From NCBI GenBank assembly GCA_028641055.1, contig CM054057.1, positions 578,612,610 to 578,676,609 on the forward strand: a stretch of DNA of 64,000 bases, given 5' to 3'. The position numbers were made by a program, and so were the translations under genes. The notes below the pieces were generated by a model that did no database searches, was not told where the DNA came from, and saw only the letters and a list, made by a program, of their open reading frames with translations. Positions 1-10,684 of the stretch are shown here, piece by piece. How positions within the stretch are numbered: position 1 is the stretch's first letter; each line of letters begins with the position of its first letter. This DNA is from Alopecurus myosuroides. Lineage: Eukaryota; Streptophyta; Magnoliopsida; Poales; Poaceae.

Positions 1-19
1 ATCAGACGCGCAAGCTATC

Positions 20-1459
20 GTGGACAGTTCTAGAGCCAGGCGCGCAGCAGCCGGGTCTGCGGTACGAGGGCCGGTAGCGGTTGCACCCCCCGCTGCACCC
101 GGCGCCGGGTCGCATGTTTCCCGGGTAAGGCCAGTACCGGCGGTTTTAGCCGGACCCAAGTGTTTGTCGGACGCCATCAGAGCCGAGCCCTACCCGGATA
201 AGTTCAAGGAACCGGGTAAAGTGGTGAACTATGAGCCGACCATGGATCCAGAAACCTGGTTGAGCAGTTATGAGATGGCCATGTCGATTCGCAACGCATC
301 TGAAAATCTTCAAGCTAAGTTCATGTACTTAATGATGTCAGAAGGAGCAGCAAAGTTATGGTTCAACAATTTACCGGAAAAATCTATCAATTCGTGGAGT
401 GAGCTGAAAATTGCGTTTATCAAGCACCTTCATGGGACGTGCAGGAAGTTATTCACAATCGATGATCTAGAACGATGCGTCCAGAAGAAGGGAGAGTCGG
501 CGCGCAGTTGGGTGCGCCGGGTTATGGAAATACTTCACTCATCCACGGATATTCAGCCAAAGGATGCGTTACAAGCTATGGAAAAGACATGCAAGTATAT
601 ACCATTAGTGCAAAAGCTAACACGCATGAAATCTAGTCGGAATGCTTCAGAGGTCACAATGGGAGAGTTGATGGACGCGTGCAACAAGCAAGCTGCTACG
701 GATACAACAGAGGAGGATGTCGATGACAAGAAAACCAAAGCTAACGCAAACAACAGTGGAAGACCCGGCAATGGATCTGCGCCGGGTAACAATGGAGGAA
801 ATAATGGAAACAACCAGAATAAGCGCCCGTACGAGGGAAATTCCGAGGTCGTCGCCAACACAGAAGCCGGGTTTGCAAGACCCAGGGCAGAAGGAAATTT
901 CAACGGAGGAAACTTTAATGGTGGAAATTACCAAGGACCGCCAAGGCCGGCTAACCATATAGAGGCCTTCAGGATGCCCTGTCCGTGCCACAGTAGGAAC
1001 GGCAGGCCGGAAAATCATTCACTGGAACAATGCGTAGATTTACAAAGATGGAAGAACGAGGAAATACAGAAAGCAATGCGAGGCGCAGGCCGGGGAGCAG
1101 GACCGGGTCCGGGTGGTAACCCGGGCAACGGCCCACCCCCAGCAGGCAACCCGGGAGGCGGTAATCCGGGTAACAATCAGGGAGGACCTGGAGGTTGCCA
1201 GGCCAACCCCAAGCAATTGGGCCAGTACCATGTTCACACCACGGGAACTTCCAACAAGGATAGAAAGATACTGAAAAAGGCAGTAAACTCGGTTTCCTCG
1301 ACTGTTCCAAGATACCTGAGGTGGTCGGATCAAGAGGTGACATGGAGCAGAAGGGATCACCCGGAAAGATACCACCCGGGAGTCTTAGCATTGGTGGTCG
1401 CGCCACAGGTTAATGGTTATGAGCTGAAAAAGGTCTTAATGGATGGCGGAAAAGCATAA
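20..1459 (+). CDS. gag: Gag polyprotein of element A1 with start of protease
   Basis: This is the structural protein that assembles the cytoplasmic virus-like particle. Residues ~55-200 match the retrotransposon gag (capsid) domain, with landmarks WLSSYEMAM, AAKLWFNNLP and INSWSELKIAFI. Residues ~225-300 and ~355-395 are Gly/Asn/Pro-rich, as in a nucleocapsid linker. A Cys/His cluster CPCHSRNG...HSLEQC (residues ~320-340) may be a modified zinc knuckle. The frame then enters the protease and ends just past LMDGG, in the active-site loop. Translation may begin upstream of the ATG at 20, because the frame is open to the window edge. A frameshift near 1441-1470 separates it from the downstream pol frame; since this hits the protease catalytic loop it is probably damage rather than programmed shifting. 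Confidence 0.8.
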   Translation: MDSSRARRAAAGSAVRGPVAVAPPAAPGAGSHVSRVRPVPAVLAGPKCLSDAIRAEPYPDKFKEPGKVVNYEPTMDPETWLSSYEMAMSIRNASENLQAKFMYLMMSEGAAKLWFNNLPEKSINSWSELKIAFIKHLHGTCRKLFTIDDLERCVQKKGESARSWVRRVMEILHSSTDIQPKDALQAMEKTCKYIPLVQKLTRMKSSRNASEVTMGELMDACNKQAATDTTEEDVDDKKTKANANNSGRPGNGSAPGNNGGNNGNNQNKRPYEGNSEVVANTEAGFARPRAEGNFNGGNFNGGNYQGPPRPANHIEAFRMPCPCHSRNGRPENHSLEQCVDLQRWKNEEIQKAMRGAGRGAGPGPGGNPGNGPPPAGNPGGGNPGNNQGGPGGCQANPKQLGQYHVHTTGTSNKDRKILKKAVNSVSSTVPRYLRWSDQEVTWSRRDHPERYHPGVLALVVAPQVNGYELKKVLMDGGKA

Positions 1460-3308
1460 ACATCTATATTGGGAAACTTTCTTACGCATGGGTCTCAAGG
1501 AGTCTCAGCTACAGAAAAGTTCAACAGTTTTTCACGGGATCGTGCCGGGTCACTCGGCGTGCCCTGAGGGAAAGATTACCTTGGAGGTTGCTTTTGGAGA
1601 ATCAAAGGATAATTTCCGGGTGGAGTGGCTCACGTTTGAAGTGGTAAAGTTGCGTAGCCCTTATCACGCGCTATTTGGAAGGCCGGCTTACGCCAAGTTC
1701 ATGGCCAGGCCGTGTTACGTATACCTACAGCTAAAAATCCCGGGTCCGAAGCAGACCATCACCATCCATGGGAGCCGGGTTATAGCGGCTGAGTGTGACG
1801 AAGGAGACGCGGCAATGGCAGAACAAGCTTGTAGAAAGGAAGAGCTCAAGTATTATCGGTCTCAAGTAGACCCGGATGACAGAACAGCGTTAAAAAGGCC
1901 AAATACGGAGGATGAGAGAGCAAAGTTCAAAGCAGCACAAGATACCAAGATGGTGACTTTTGTCGAGGGTGACCCCTCAAAGCAATTTGCCATAGGATCT
2001 AACCTGGACAATCAGCAGGAAAAAGCACTCGTGGAGTTTATTCGTTCAAATCAAGATGTTTTTGCTTGGACGCCTAGCGATATGTCGGGTATCCCTACCG
2101 AGTTAGCGGAGCACAGCTTGCATGTCGATCCCAAGTCTAGGCCCGTGAAGCAAGGCCTGATAAAAATGAATGAGGAAAGAAGAAAAGCTATAGGAGAAGA
2201 AATTGCCCGGTTATTGGCAGCTGGCTTCATCATGGAGGTATTTCACCCGGATTGGCTGGCAAACCCGGTTCTAGTACTCAAAAAGAGTAACGAGTGGAGG
2301 ATGTGCATATATTACACGAGTCTCAACAAGCACTGCCCAAAGGACCCGTTTGCCCTTCCAAGGATTGATCAGATCATAGATGCAGTGGCTGGAAGTGACC
2401 TATTATGTTTCCTGGATGCATATTCCGGGTATCATCAGATCAAGCTAAAGAAGGAAGATTGGGAGAAAACATCGTTCATAACCCCCTTTGGGGCTTTCTG
2501 TTACAAAACCATGACTTTTGGGCTAAAGAACGCTGGTGCAACTTATCAGAGATGCATAGAGAAGTGCTTTGAGGACCAGATTGAGCGCAACGTTCACGCC
2601 TATGTGGATGATGTGGTGATCAAGACCAGGAAAGCGGAAACATTCATTGATGATCTAAAGGAAACATTCAAGAATTTGAGAAGGTGCCAGATGAAACTTA
2701 ACCCTACAAAGTGCATGTTTGGAGTTCCAGCAGGAAAGTTACTCGGGTTCATTGTTTCCGAGAGAGGAATCGAGGGAAACCCAGACAAAATCAAATCTAT
2801 CCAGAGTCTGAAAAAGCCGGAAAAACTAAAGCATGTTCAGAAGCTTACAGGGTGCGTAGCAGCGCTGAGCCGGTTTATATCTAGACTTGGAGAGAAGGCA
2901 ATACCACTGTACCGGATCTTGAGGAAATCTGATAAGTTTGTTTGGGACCAAGAGGCGGATGAGGCGTTCGAGGCAATAAAGAAGCAGTTATCTGAGGCAC
3001 CAGTTTTAGCAGCCCCGGGTCCCAAAGAGCCCATGCTACTATACATTGCGGCCGGGCCCCGGGCGGTTAGTGCGGTGGTTGTCGTTGAGCGCAAAGAGGA
3101 TGGGAAGGATCACCCGGTTCAAAGGCCGGTTTATTACGTCAGCGAGGTGTTGTCAGAGGCAAAGCAGCGCTACCCACATTGGCAGAAGTTGGTTTTCGGG
3201 GTCTTCATGGCCAGCCGGAAATTGAAACCCTATTTTCAGGAACACCCCATAACAGTGGTTAGCTCTATACCAATGTCGGATATCATCAAACTCGGATGCA
3301 ACAGGTAA
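1443..3308 (+). CDS. pol: Pol of A1: protease remainder, reverse transcriptase, Ty3-type RNase H
   Basis: It copies element RNA into DNA inside the particle. Residues ~1-120 are the second half of the aspartic protease (GIVPGHSACPEG, SPYHALFGRP). RT runs ~200-450: FAWTPSDMSGIP at entry, FLDAYSGYHQI with the first catalytic Asp, and YVDDVV with the catalytic Asp pair. The usual CVDY motif reads CIYY here (Asp to Tyr), probably damaging. The Ty3 RNase H follows at ~505-610 (LLYIAAGP, RPVYYVSEVLSEAKQRYP, YFQEHPI) and looks degenerate, as is common in this lineage. The frame is lost at 3290-3308 just after SDII, so the link to the second RNase H is broken. The ATG at 1443 is only the first Met after the upstream frameshift, not a natural start. 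Confidence 0.85.
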   Translation: MAEKHKHLYWETFLRMGLKESQLQKSSTVFHGIVPGHSACPEGKITLEVAFGESKDNFRVEWLTFEVVKLRSPYHALFGRPAYAKFMARPCYVYLQLKIPGPKQTITIHGSRVIAAECDEGDAAMAEQACRKEELKYYRSQVDPDDRTALKRPNTEDERAKFKAAQDTKMVTFVEGDPSKQFAIGSNLDNQQEKALVEFIRSNQDVFAWTPSDMSGIPTELAEHSLHVDPKSRPVKQGLIKMNEERRKAIGEEIARLLAAGFIMEVFHPDWLANPVLVLKKSNEWRMCIYYTSLNKHCPKDPFALPRIDQIIDAVAGSDLLCFLDAYSGYHQIKLKKEDWEKTSFITPFGAFCYKTMTFGLKNAGATYQRCIEKCFEDQIERNVHAYVDDVVIKTRKAETFIDDLKETFKNLRRCQMKLNPTKCMFGVPAGKLLGFIVSERGIEGNPDKIKSIQSLKKPEKLKHVQKLTGCVAALSRFISRLGEKAIPLYRILRKSDKFVWDQEADEAFEAIKKQLSEAPVLAAPGPKEPMLLYIAAGPRAVSAVVVVERKEDGKDHPVQRPVYYVSEVLSEAKQRYPHWQKLVFGVFMASRKLKPYFQEHPITVVSSIPMSDIIKLGCNR

Positions 3309-3418
3309 TAGCCAAGTGGGCCATCGAGATGGGAGATTATCACATTAACTACGAGCCCAGGTAAGCAATCAAGTCTCAAGCTTTAGTTGATTTCATTAAT
3401 GATTGGACTCACACTAGC

Positions 3419-4264
3419 ATGCCCACAATGACACCAAGTTCCGAGTCTTGGGTAATGCACTTTGATGGTTCCAAGCAATACGAGGGATCAGGAGCTGGAG
3501 TGGTACTTACATCACCTAAAAGAGATAAACTGAGCTACGTGTTGCAAATTCATTTCGATTGCTCCAACAACGTGGCCGAGTATGAGGCATTATTGCATGG
3601 TTTGAGGATAGCCAAGGAGATGAACATCAGGCGGATACGATGCTATGGAGATTCGGATCTTGTGGTACAACAGGTCTCAGGAACCTGGGATAGGAAGGAT
3701 GCAACTATGGCAGCATATCGCAGGGAGGTGGACAGGGTTGCCGGGTGTTTTTCCGGGTATGAGGTGGAGCATATCGATAGGCGAAAGAACGAGGCAGCAG
3801 ATGCACTCGCAAGACTCGGCTCGCGCAGAGAGCCGGTTCCACCCAATGTTTTCCTGGACGAGCTATGGCGGCCATCAGTTAAAACTGAGTCTGAGGAAGA
3901 GGTGGCTAACCAAGACCCGGATTTGGAGCTCGTGGCCACAATATGTGCTGTCCCCGAGTGGACAGAGCCGTTTCTGGCTTACCTATCACGGGGCGAGTTA
4001 CCACAACAGGAAGTTTTAGCAAGGCAAATTCTGAGACGAGCAAAGGGCTATTCTATCATCAATGGCGAGTTATACAAAAGGAGTGCGGCAGGAGTTTTTT
4101 TGCGCTGTGTAGCACCAGAGGAAGGCCGGCAGATCCTGAAAGAGATCCATGAAGGCGACTGTGGACATCACACATCCACAAGATCCCTTGTGGCCAAATC
4201 ATATCGGCACGGTTTCTTCTGGCTCACAGCCTTAGCAGACGCGGAACGCTTGGTGGCAAGGTGA
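3419..4264 (+). CDS. A1 archaeal-type RNase H plus integrase zinc domain (pol segment)
   Basis: Residues ~5-140 form an additional RNase H with the acidic set in MHFDGS, NVAEYEA, YGDSDLV and NEAADALA. It probably supplies the RNA removal that the degenerate Ty3 RNase H does poorly. The frame begins upstream at about 3305 (AKWAIE can be read), but an in-frame TAA at 3362-3364 cuts it. Residues ~195-280 hold the integrase HHCC finger up to GDCGHHTSTRSLV and FFWLTALADAERLVAR. The ORF ends at TGA 4262-4264 exactly where the first Cys of the CxxC pair is expected (B1 has TGC), so one base change destroyed both the reading frame and the zinc site. Confidence 0.8.
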   Translation: MPTMTPSSESWVMHFDGSKQYEGSGAGVVLTSPKRDKLSYVLQIHFDCSNNVAEYEALLHGLRIAKEMNIRRIRCYGDSDLVVQQVSGTWDRKDATMAAYRREVDRVAGCFSGYEVEHIDRRKNEAADALARLGSRREPVPPNVFLDELWRPSVKTESEEEVANQDPDLELVATICAVPEWTEPFLAYLSRGELPQQEVLARQILRRAKGYSIINGELYKRSAAGVFLRCVAPEEGRQILKEIHEGDCGHHTSTRSLVAKSYRHGFFWLTALADAERLVAR

Positions 4265-4297
4265 GATGGATGTCAAAAGTACGCTCGCCAAATCCAT

Positions 4298-5239
4298 GTG
4301 CCGGCTATGGAGTTGCAAACAATTCCTTTAACCTGGCCGTTCGCTGTTTGGGGCATGGACATGGTGGGCCCCTTCCACATGTCACCCTGCAAAAAGACCC
4401 ATCTCTTGGTGGCTATTGACAAATTTACCAAGTGGGTGGAAATTATGCCAGTTACCAATTGCGAAGCAATCACAGCAGTAAGGTTCTTAAAAAGAATCAT
4501 CTACAGGTTTGGGTATCTTCACAGCATAATAACAGATAATGGAACAAGCATGTCCCTTGGTGAGATGGAGAAATTCTGTGGGAACAATGGAATTCGGCTT
4601 GACATAGTTTCAGTAGCCCATCCGCAAGCTAATGGACAAGTGGAAAGGGCAAATCAGGAGTTACTTCGTGGGTTAAAACCACGGCTGCGAGTCCCGTGCA
4701 TCAGAGCTGCCGGCGCATGGGTTGAGGAGTTACCATCAGTGGTTTGGGGAATTAACACCACACCTAACAGATCTACTCAGATGACACCGTTTTTTATGGT
4801 TTCTGGCGCAGAGGCAGTATTGCCGAGTGATATCATCCATGATTCGCCTCGAGTATCGGCCTACGTCGAGGTGGAGAACGAGAAGACCCGGCAGGACGCC
4901 GTGGATATGCTAGAAGAACACAGGGAACAAGCTTTGGAAAGATCAGCCATATACCAGCAGGACCTAAGGAGATATCATAGCCGGCGGGTCAAAACCCGGG
5001 TCTTCCAGGAAGGAGACCTGGTCCTGCGCCTGGTACAGTCAAAGGAAGGAAAACACAAGTTATCCCCACCATGGGAAGGACCGTTTATCATAAGCCGGAA
5101 CCTGCACAATGGATCCTATTACTTGGTAGATGCAAGGGAAGAGTCGGCTACTGTCAATGACACCGCTCATACAACTTCATCTATGCAAGAAAGAGAAAGA
5201 CCATGGAACGTGGCTCAGCTGCGTCCCTACTACACCTAG
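4298..5239 (+). CDS. int: A1 integrase catalytic core and C-terminus
   Basis: Integrase inserts the element's DNA copy into the nucleus-borne target. The DDE catalytic residues can be read: Asp in GMDMVGPF, Asp in ITDNGT and Glu in HPQANGQVERAN. The C-terminal region contains RYHSRRVKTRVFQEGDLVLR and LSPPWEGPF, the usual integrase tail, and ends in WNVAQLRPYYT followed by TAG. The ATG at 4298 is internal: the natural protein continues from the preceding segment across the TGA at 4262. Apart from that stop the catalytic core looks intact. Confidence 0.85.
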   Translation: MPAMELQTIPLTWPFAVWGMDMVGPFHMSPCKKTHLLVAIDKFTKWVEIMPVTNCEAITAVRFLKRIIYRFGYLHSIITDNGTSMSLGEMEKFCGNNGIRLDIVSVAHPQANGQVERANQELLRGLKPRLRVPCIRAAGAWVEELPSVVWGINTTPNRSTQMTPFFMVSGAEAVLPSDIIHDSPRVSAYVEVENEKTRQDAVDMLEEHREQALERSAIYQQDLRRYHSRRVKTRVFQEGDLVLRLVQSKEGKHKLSPPWEGPFIISRNLHNGSYYLVDAREESATVNDTAHTTSSMQERERPWNVAQLRPYYT

Positions 5240-6361
5240 AATAGACTAGATTCACAAGTGGAATTACACGATGTAACAGGCAGCAGGTTTCAGACGCACT
5301 CTTTTCCTATCCAGGGTACCTAAGGGGACTGAAGGATTTTTAATGAGGCGGCTTGCTGACCTAACTTTTCTCATATCAATAAAGAGATGGTTAAGCAAAA
5401 TATTCTTTTCTGTGTTTTTTGTCAAAGTTTTTATATTCCTGTTGTTTTCTATTTCTTTTTCAGGTAAGTGTTGTTTATTGTTCTTAATATGTTAGTTTTT
5501 CTAGTGAATTGCATATATCTAGGTCTTGGGGGCTGATTGCTTGAATAGCATAGTTGCAAACTCAAAGACCCGGCCATGATGCCATTAGGTTATAAGGGCC
5601 GAGTACTTGTAATAAGTACGGCTGCAAGCTTATAACCGGATAATAGAGCCAAATTTTCTTGACTTTTCTTGCTTAAGCTCGATGTGACTCGCACAAAAGT
5701 GGCATGCTTTGCTAGCGTGTAATTACAATCAGTCATGATTCCCAATGGGACTTGCCTGACCCTGTCTTTATACAGTTATAGCAGCATTGATCATCCACGC
5801 GAAAGCCGACTTATAGTAAAAGAAGGTCAAAAGGGTCATCTAAACCACAAGTTATGCAGAGTACAAGGTTAATAGCCGGAAACTCAAGATATATTAAGCA
5901 CAACTTCAAACCTACGTGAGCAGCTCTAGGTTTTGGGCCTTAGCAGGAACAATTTGTTCTTTTGAAAAAAATCCAACACCCTAGACTCGGAAATTCGGGC
6001 CTTGGGGACATGGGAATTTGAAAAAAGAAACAAATTCTCTAGCTATTCAGCTCAAAAATCCAAAAATCCGAGTCTTGTGGACTTAGAAAAAAGTCCACTT
6101 GTCAAAACCCCCGAGACCCGGAAACCGAGTCTCACAGTAGGAAAAAGTAACGAAAAGTCGGAAAACCAGCGATGAAAAGCTCAAAGATAGGAAATATTAA
6201 GATCATGCAAAAGGCCAGAAGGGCCACGAAAGCGATTAAGGTCTTTAACGTATTACAAACCGAGGTGATAGTATCAAAAAGTGCACAGGCGCACTATCGA
6301 AAGAATAATTGTTTTAAAGGCCCCTTGGCCGAATAAAATGTTTGAGGCAGTAGATGAAACT
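5240..6361 (+). other. A1 non-coding spacer between integrase and antisense gene
   Basis: No supported ORF. The stretch carries polyadenylation-like AATAAA near 5377 and dispersed polypurine-like words such as CTTGGGGGCTG (~5524) and CTTGGGGAC (~6001), which resemble the true tract before the LTR. It lies where the sense pol transcript and the antisense gene converge, so it may hold the 3' UTR of both. The assignment is by position only. Confidence 0.5.
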
Positions 6362-9300
6362 TCACTCGGCCTGTTGGGTCGAGTCTTGAGTGTTGTCCTG
6401 GGCAGCCGGGTCTTTGACTTGCTCTTCGACGGTCTTCGCGGCAGCAGCGTCCGGGTCAGCAGCAGTACCGGCGCGCGCGGGAGGAGGAACAACCGGCGTA
6501 GAGGTTGTAGGCGCAGTATCGGCCTCAGCCTTCTTCTTCGCGGCCTCTTACCTCATTTGAGCAGCTTCCGCCTTCCACCGTGCTAGCATGTCATAAGGCT
6601 TAGGAGGATCCGACTGAATTGGCTTATCTTCAGCGTCGTATGGTGGAACAATCCGACTGACATCCAGACAATCGGCAATCAGACTAGCCGAGTGACGAAC
6701 CTCTGTTTGGATGGCTTTGTAGTTCTTGGCTGAAAACTTGGAGCCATCATGGTTGAATTCTGGAAACCCGCCAACGAGCTTTGCCGGCTCAATCTTGGGA
6801 AAGTACGCTTTAGCCAGAGCAAGCCCCCGGGTTACTCCAACCCGGCATGACGAGCGTTTCCAGTGCTCGATCCACTCAGGGATGGTGGAGCACGCATCAA
6901 GCAGTGTGCTCAAACCACCACGTCCAGTACCCGACCACTTCAAAGCTTGCAGAACCCATTTGGTGCCGGCACAGAGTTGCCAGATTGTGCTCTTTATGGT
7001 CTTCAGCTTCGCTATGTCATCTTCATCCGGAATCTCATCATACAGCCCTGCAGAAAAACAGAAAGGTGCAAATAAGGAATTCCGAGTGTTTATCAGAATG
7101 AAAAAATCCGGGTTACGATTAGTGAGTTGGGAATCATTACAAATCAAAGCACGGTGAGTATCGGTAATCTGGGCAGATAGCTTGGTCAGTTCATCCTCTG
7201 CAGCATGGGATCTCTTTCTATACTTTCTCGCAAGTTTCCCTAGTTTCTTGGCACCAGCTTCAACTGATTCACGCAGCTTCGTCTCCACCTCGAGGAGTTT
7301 GGTGGTTTTAGCCAACACCTCCTCAGAGTGGGTTACGTATGCCTGCGTGGAAACACAAGGAAATGTTAGTCGGACAAAAAAGATATATCAGTCGGATATG
7401 CTATGTAAGTTCCAAGTAAATTATGCATAAGTTCACTCGGAACTTGGGGACTAGACAAATATACGGGCAGTATTAGTTGAATTTACCTCGTGCTTGGCTA
7501 TCAAGGCTTCTAGAATGCCTTCTTCGTCAGCTCTCAGGGTATGCAGAGCGTCAAGCATCTCGGCAAAGCTCATATCATCAGGTTTTGTACCGGAAGAGCC
7601 GGCAGCCGGGTTACTTGGAGGTGGAGTCCTTTCCTGCCTCGGGGGGGATACCCGGGTTGCCTGGGTGTCAGGGTTGGGATCACCCATCCTCGCGCCCACA
7701 ACCTCGACGTCGTCACCCCCGGGTCCATCTGATGGATTGGGAGACTCAGCCTCCTGCCTGGCCGGGACTGTCAGTGGGTCTCTTCCTTGGTCTTTTTCTT
7801 CAGCGCCGCCAGTCGCGGCGTTCACATCATCAACCGAATCCTCAGTTTCCCGGTTATCCAGATCCATGTTGTCTGGGTCACTGATCGTGACCTGGGCGCT
7901 AAGGAAAGTAAAAGAAATGGTCAGTAGTAATGAGTGAAGGTTATCAAAAGAGCCAGTATATCGGATAGCAAGAAATGCAACTTACCCAGTATTCACCACG
8001 AAGTCCGCTGGAAGCTCGTTGCTAGATCCGGACGAGGCTGATAAAGATTGAGAAAGTGAGACTCGGAGTTGTCCAGCTAGGGGGTGATTGGGAGAAGGGT
8101 ATCTTCGAGGTGAATTGGAAGGATGAGATTGGGAAGTACCGGCGCAGCGAGTTGGGGACGTAGGGATACCCGGGTTGAGGGGATCCTCACCCGGGGAGTT
8201 CCGGGTTACCCTGCGCTTGACCTTAGGGGGCTCCTTCAATGGTGAGTCGGACAATTGTTGATTAAGCTCGCGCATGTTAGCAAATGAATACGGTTTGGAG
8301 GACATGGAGGAATATGGAACCTTGAATATGACCCTCGGGGTTTCCTCTTGGCCCCAACTTCAGCTTCTGGTTCTGCCTCGCTTTCGTCGCTCTAGGTCTC
8401 CTCCAGGTCTTCCTTATCTTCTTTGTCTTCCTTGTCCTCCATTCCTGAGAAGCACAGTACACAGTCGGAAAAAGAGAAAGTATGGAAAGGCAAGTTACCA
8501 GAAATTAAGGTGGGTGAAACCCGGATAGTACCTTCTTCTGAGTCAGCCGGCTCCTCGTCCTCTTCCGGGTTTTCGGAGGTAGGGGAGTCTCGATGTTCCA
8601 AAAGGCGCTACCTTCCTGAGATAAAGGTATAAAGATGAAAGTTAGTAGTTGCATCAGGTAAAAGTACAAGAATAGAAGAGTAAGGGCCGGATCTTACCGC
8701 TGGAGCCGGATTGTCGCGAGTGTATGGCTCCAAACCGGCTATAGTCCGGATCACTTCCGCTTTCTCAGTCAAGAAGCTTTTGATTATCTTGTTTGCATCA
8801 GCAGCCGGATAATTCCTCAAATAATAGCGGAGCGAGTCCGTGACGTGCCCCAAATACTCGGACATCAGCTTGGGCCGGATGGAATTAGGTTGGATTCGGA
8901 AATTCACCCAAGTTTTAACTAAATTAAGCCCAAGGATACCCTGGGCGGAAAGGAAAACAAGTTTGGATAAGAGGGGTTGGATGGATTCCCATTCCGATTC
9001 AGAAGCAAAAGCATTGAAAGTATCGGATAAATCGAGGAGGCCCTCGGAGAAACCCGGCAATCTCTTTTCGCCGGGTGGGGAGATGTCCCGGCAGTAGAAA
9101 AAGGTCTTCTGCCAATGCTTAACGTGGGAGTTGAGGCTCAGAGTCGGCATCAACGAGTTCTTACGCCTCTGAATTGATACCTCACCACATGCCAAGAGGG
9201 CCCCGTCGCTGCTTTCGCGGCACGGTTTGCATTGGAATAACTCAAGAAACAGAGCAAGATTTAGGGGGACACAAAGATATGACTCGCAGAGAACGATAAA

Positions 9301-9636
9301 ATGAGTGATGTTTAACATAGAATTGGGTCTTATGTCAAAGACTCGGAGGCCGTAATGGCTAAGCAGTTCGCGGAAAAAGGAGTGACCCGGGGGACGAAAT
9401 CCATGGATCACATGCTCGACAAAGCAAATTACCTCATTAGAGCCGGGTGTGGGCCGAGTCTCATCTCTCGGGAGTCGCGAGTGGATATCCTCCTGGGAAG
9501 GAAGGACGCCCGACTCAGCGAGCTCATCTAATTTCGCCTTGGTCACGGTGGACCTTACCCAGTTGGCAGATATGGACTGAGTCGGCCTTGCTTTCGCCGA
9601 CTGTTTTCCCTTAGTCTTACTGGCCTTGGGTGCCAT
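6362..9636 (-). pseudogene. Antisense accessory gene of A1 (PF04195-like domain + coiled coil), broken
   Basis: It is read against gag-pol. Coding exons inferred from GT-AG borders shared with A2: 8698-9636 (exon reaches 9645), 8532-8615, 7986-8444, 7487-7898, 7141-7342, 6362-7047. Exon 1 has a basic N-terminus (MAPKASKTKGKQ) and a domain like 'putative gypsy-type transposon' PF04195 (FVEHVIHGFRPPGHSFFRELL, NITHFIVLCESYL). The middle is acidic/Ser-Pro rich, then comes a coiled coil (LLEVETKLRESVEAGAKKLG) and a helical C-terminus (WIEHWKRSSCRVGVTRGLALAKAYFP). Breaks: a TAG plus frameshift in the third exon (8300-8420) and an in-frame TAA at 6548-6550; the frame reopens to a natural stop at 6362-6364. 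Such extra antisense ORFs are known in Tat-lineage elements; their function is unknown. Confidence 0.75.
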
Positions 9637-9645
9637 GTGCGTAGT

Positions 9646-10000
9646 CTACAAAACAGGAGATAAAAAGTGCAGAGTATAAGTAATTAAGACCCGGAAAATG
9701 GTTGATTGTCCGGTTAACCAAAGAGCAACTAAAATATCCGGAAATTATAGATTATCGGAGTATCAAAGGGAAGTTACGGAGAATTTTTGCAGATTGGATC
9801 TAAAACTTAGAGACTTACAGAGAGATTGGTGACCACAAGTAATGGGGATATGCTATTAATCTAGTCTACACATTGGTTGAGAAGGAATGGAACGGGGACT
9901 ACCCAATCATTGCGGAACAAGAAAATCATCTAAGAGCGGATTGGATCTAACCTAGTTCGAGTGAGCTTGAAGGCAAAATCCATGGAAGAAGGGGACTCAC
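9646..10000 (-). other. Leader intron of the A1 antisense gene
   Basis: On the minus strand a GTGAGT donor (plus 9995-10000) and a TTTTGTAG acceptor (plus 9646-9653) bound 355 bp that end 9 bases before the ATG at 9636. A2 has the same arrangement (GTAAGT donor, TTTTTTAG acceptor, 317 bp), which supports a real 5' UTR intron. The upstream leader exon, about 10001-10265, is very GC-rich. Confidence 0.55.
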
Positions 10001-10289
10001 CGGCGGGGTCCGGAGGAGAGCGCGGCGGCGGCAGATGGCGCAGTGGCGATGGCCCTCTGGACCTTCCGGTGCACAGCTCGCGGGCGCGGTGGCGGTGGTT
10101 GGCGGCGGCGCGGCACGGGCGGAAGCAGAGCGCAGGCGGCGGCGGCTCGCTTCCGGCTGCTCCCCCGTAGGCTCCGTGGCGGCGCGGCGTCAAGCTCGAG
10201 CAAGGGAGCGCCGATGGAGGTTGAAGGTGAAGGAGACAAGTGAGATGGGGGAAATGGGGCTCTTGGTTTAGGGTTACCCCTTAGGCGCT

Positions 10290-10297
10290 TATTTATA
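10290..10297 (-). promoter_or_regulatory. TATA box of the A1 antisense gene
   Basis: Reads TATAAATA on the minus strand, ~290 bp upstream of the leader-intron donor and ~650 bp upstream of the antisense ATG. A2 has TACAAATA at the corresponding place, and B1/B2 have TATAAATA ahead of theirs. The position is consistent with an internal promoter independent of the LTR. Confidence 0.5.
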
Positions 10298-10670
10298 GGT
10301 GCGGGTGGGAAAACCTAGACTGAGGAGCGGGAGCCAAAAATTTCGGGGAGGGATACCCGCCCGGATTTGTTGGGATAAGCGATTAGGTGATTGTGCGGGA
10401 TATCCGGAAAGGATCAGAGCAAATCGTCTCCGCGATATCCGGATTAACTAACGAACAAAGTGAGCCGGGTCTTCTGTGTTTTCCTCGGAGTGTTGACCCG
10501 GGAAAACGATGTTGGGCTCGGAGGAAGCCGGGTTATTATATGGACCACCTGTGGAGTTAGGCCTAGCTGTTTATCAAAGCAACCTAACCCGGTCTTTTGT
10601 GAACTTGTATGTTTGTTATTTTTGCAGGGAATAGCATGCGCTTCAAGGAGGGTCCCATGAAGCCCAAGCT

Positions 10671-10684
10671 ATTCTGGGGACTAC
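10671..10684 (+). other. Polypurine tract of A1
   Basis: ATTCTGGGGACTAC lies directly before the TG that opens the 3' LTR. The equivalent place before the A2, B1, B2 and C LTRs has a closely related GGGACT-centred word, so it is the likely primer site for plus-strand DNA synthesis. Confidence 0.6.

Noticed and set aside
1441..1470. Programmed frameshift between gag and pol in A1
   Set aside because: The break is inside the protease catalytic loop and involves missing bases relative to the motif in B1, so it looks like damage.
9930..10243. GC-rich ORFs on both strands upstream of the A1 antisense gene
   Set aside because: Several frames are open at once because of GC content. The stretch fits the 5' UTR exon of the antisense gene and no domain is recognisable.
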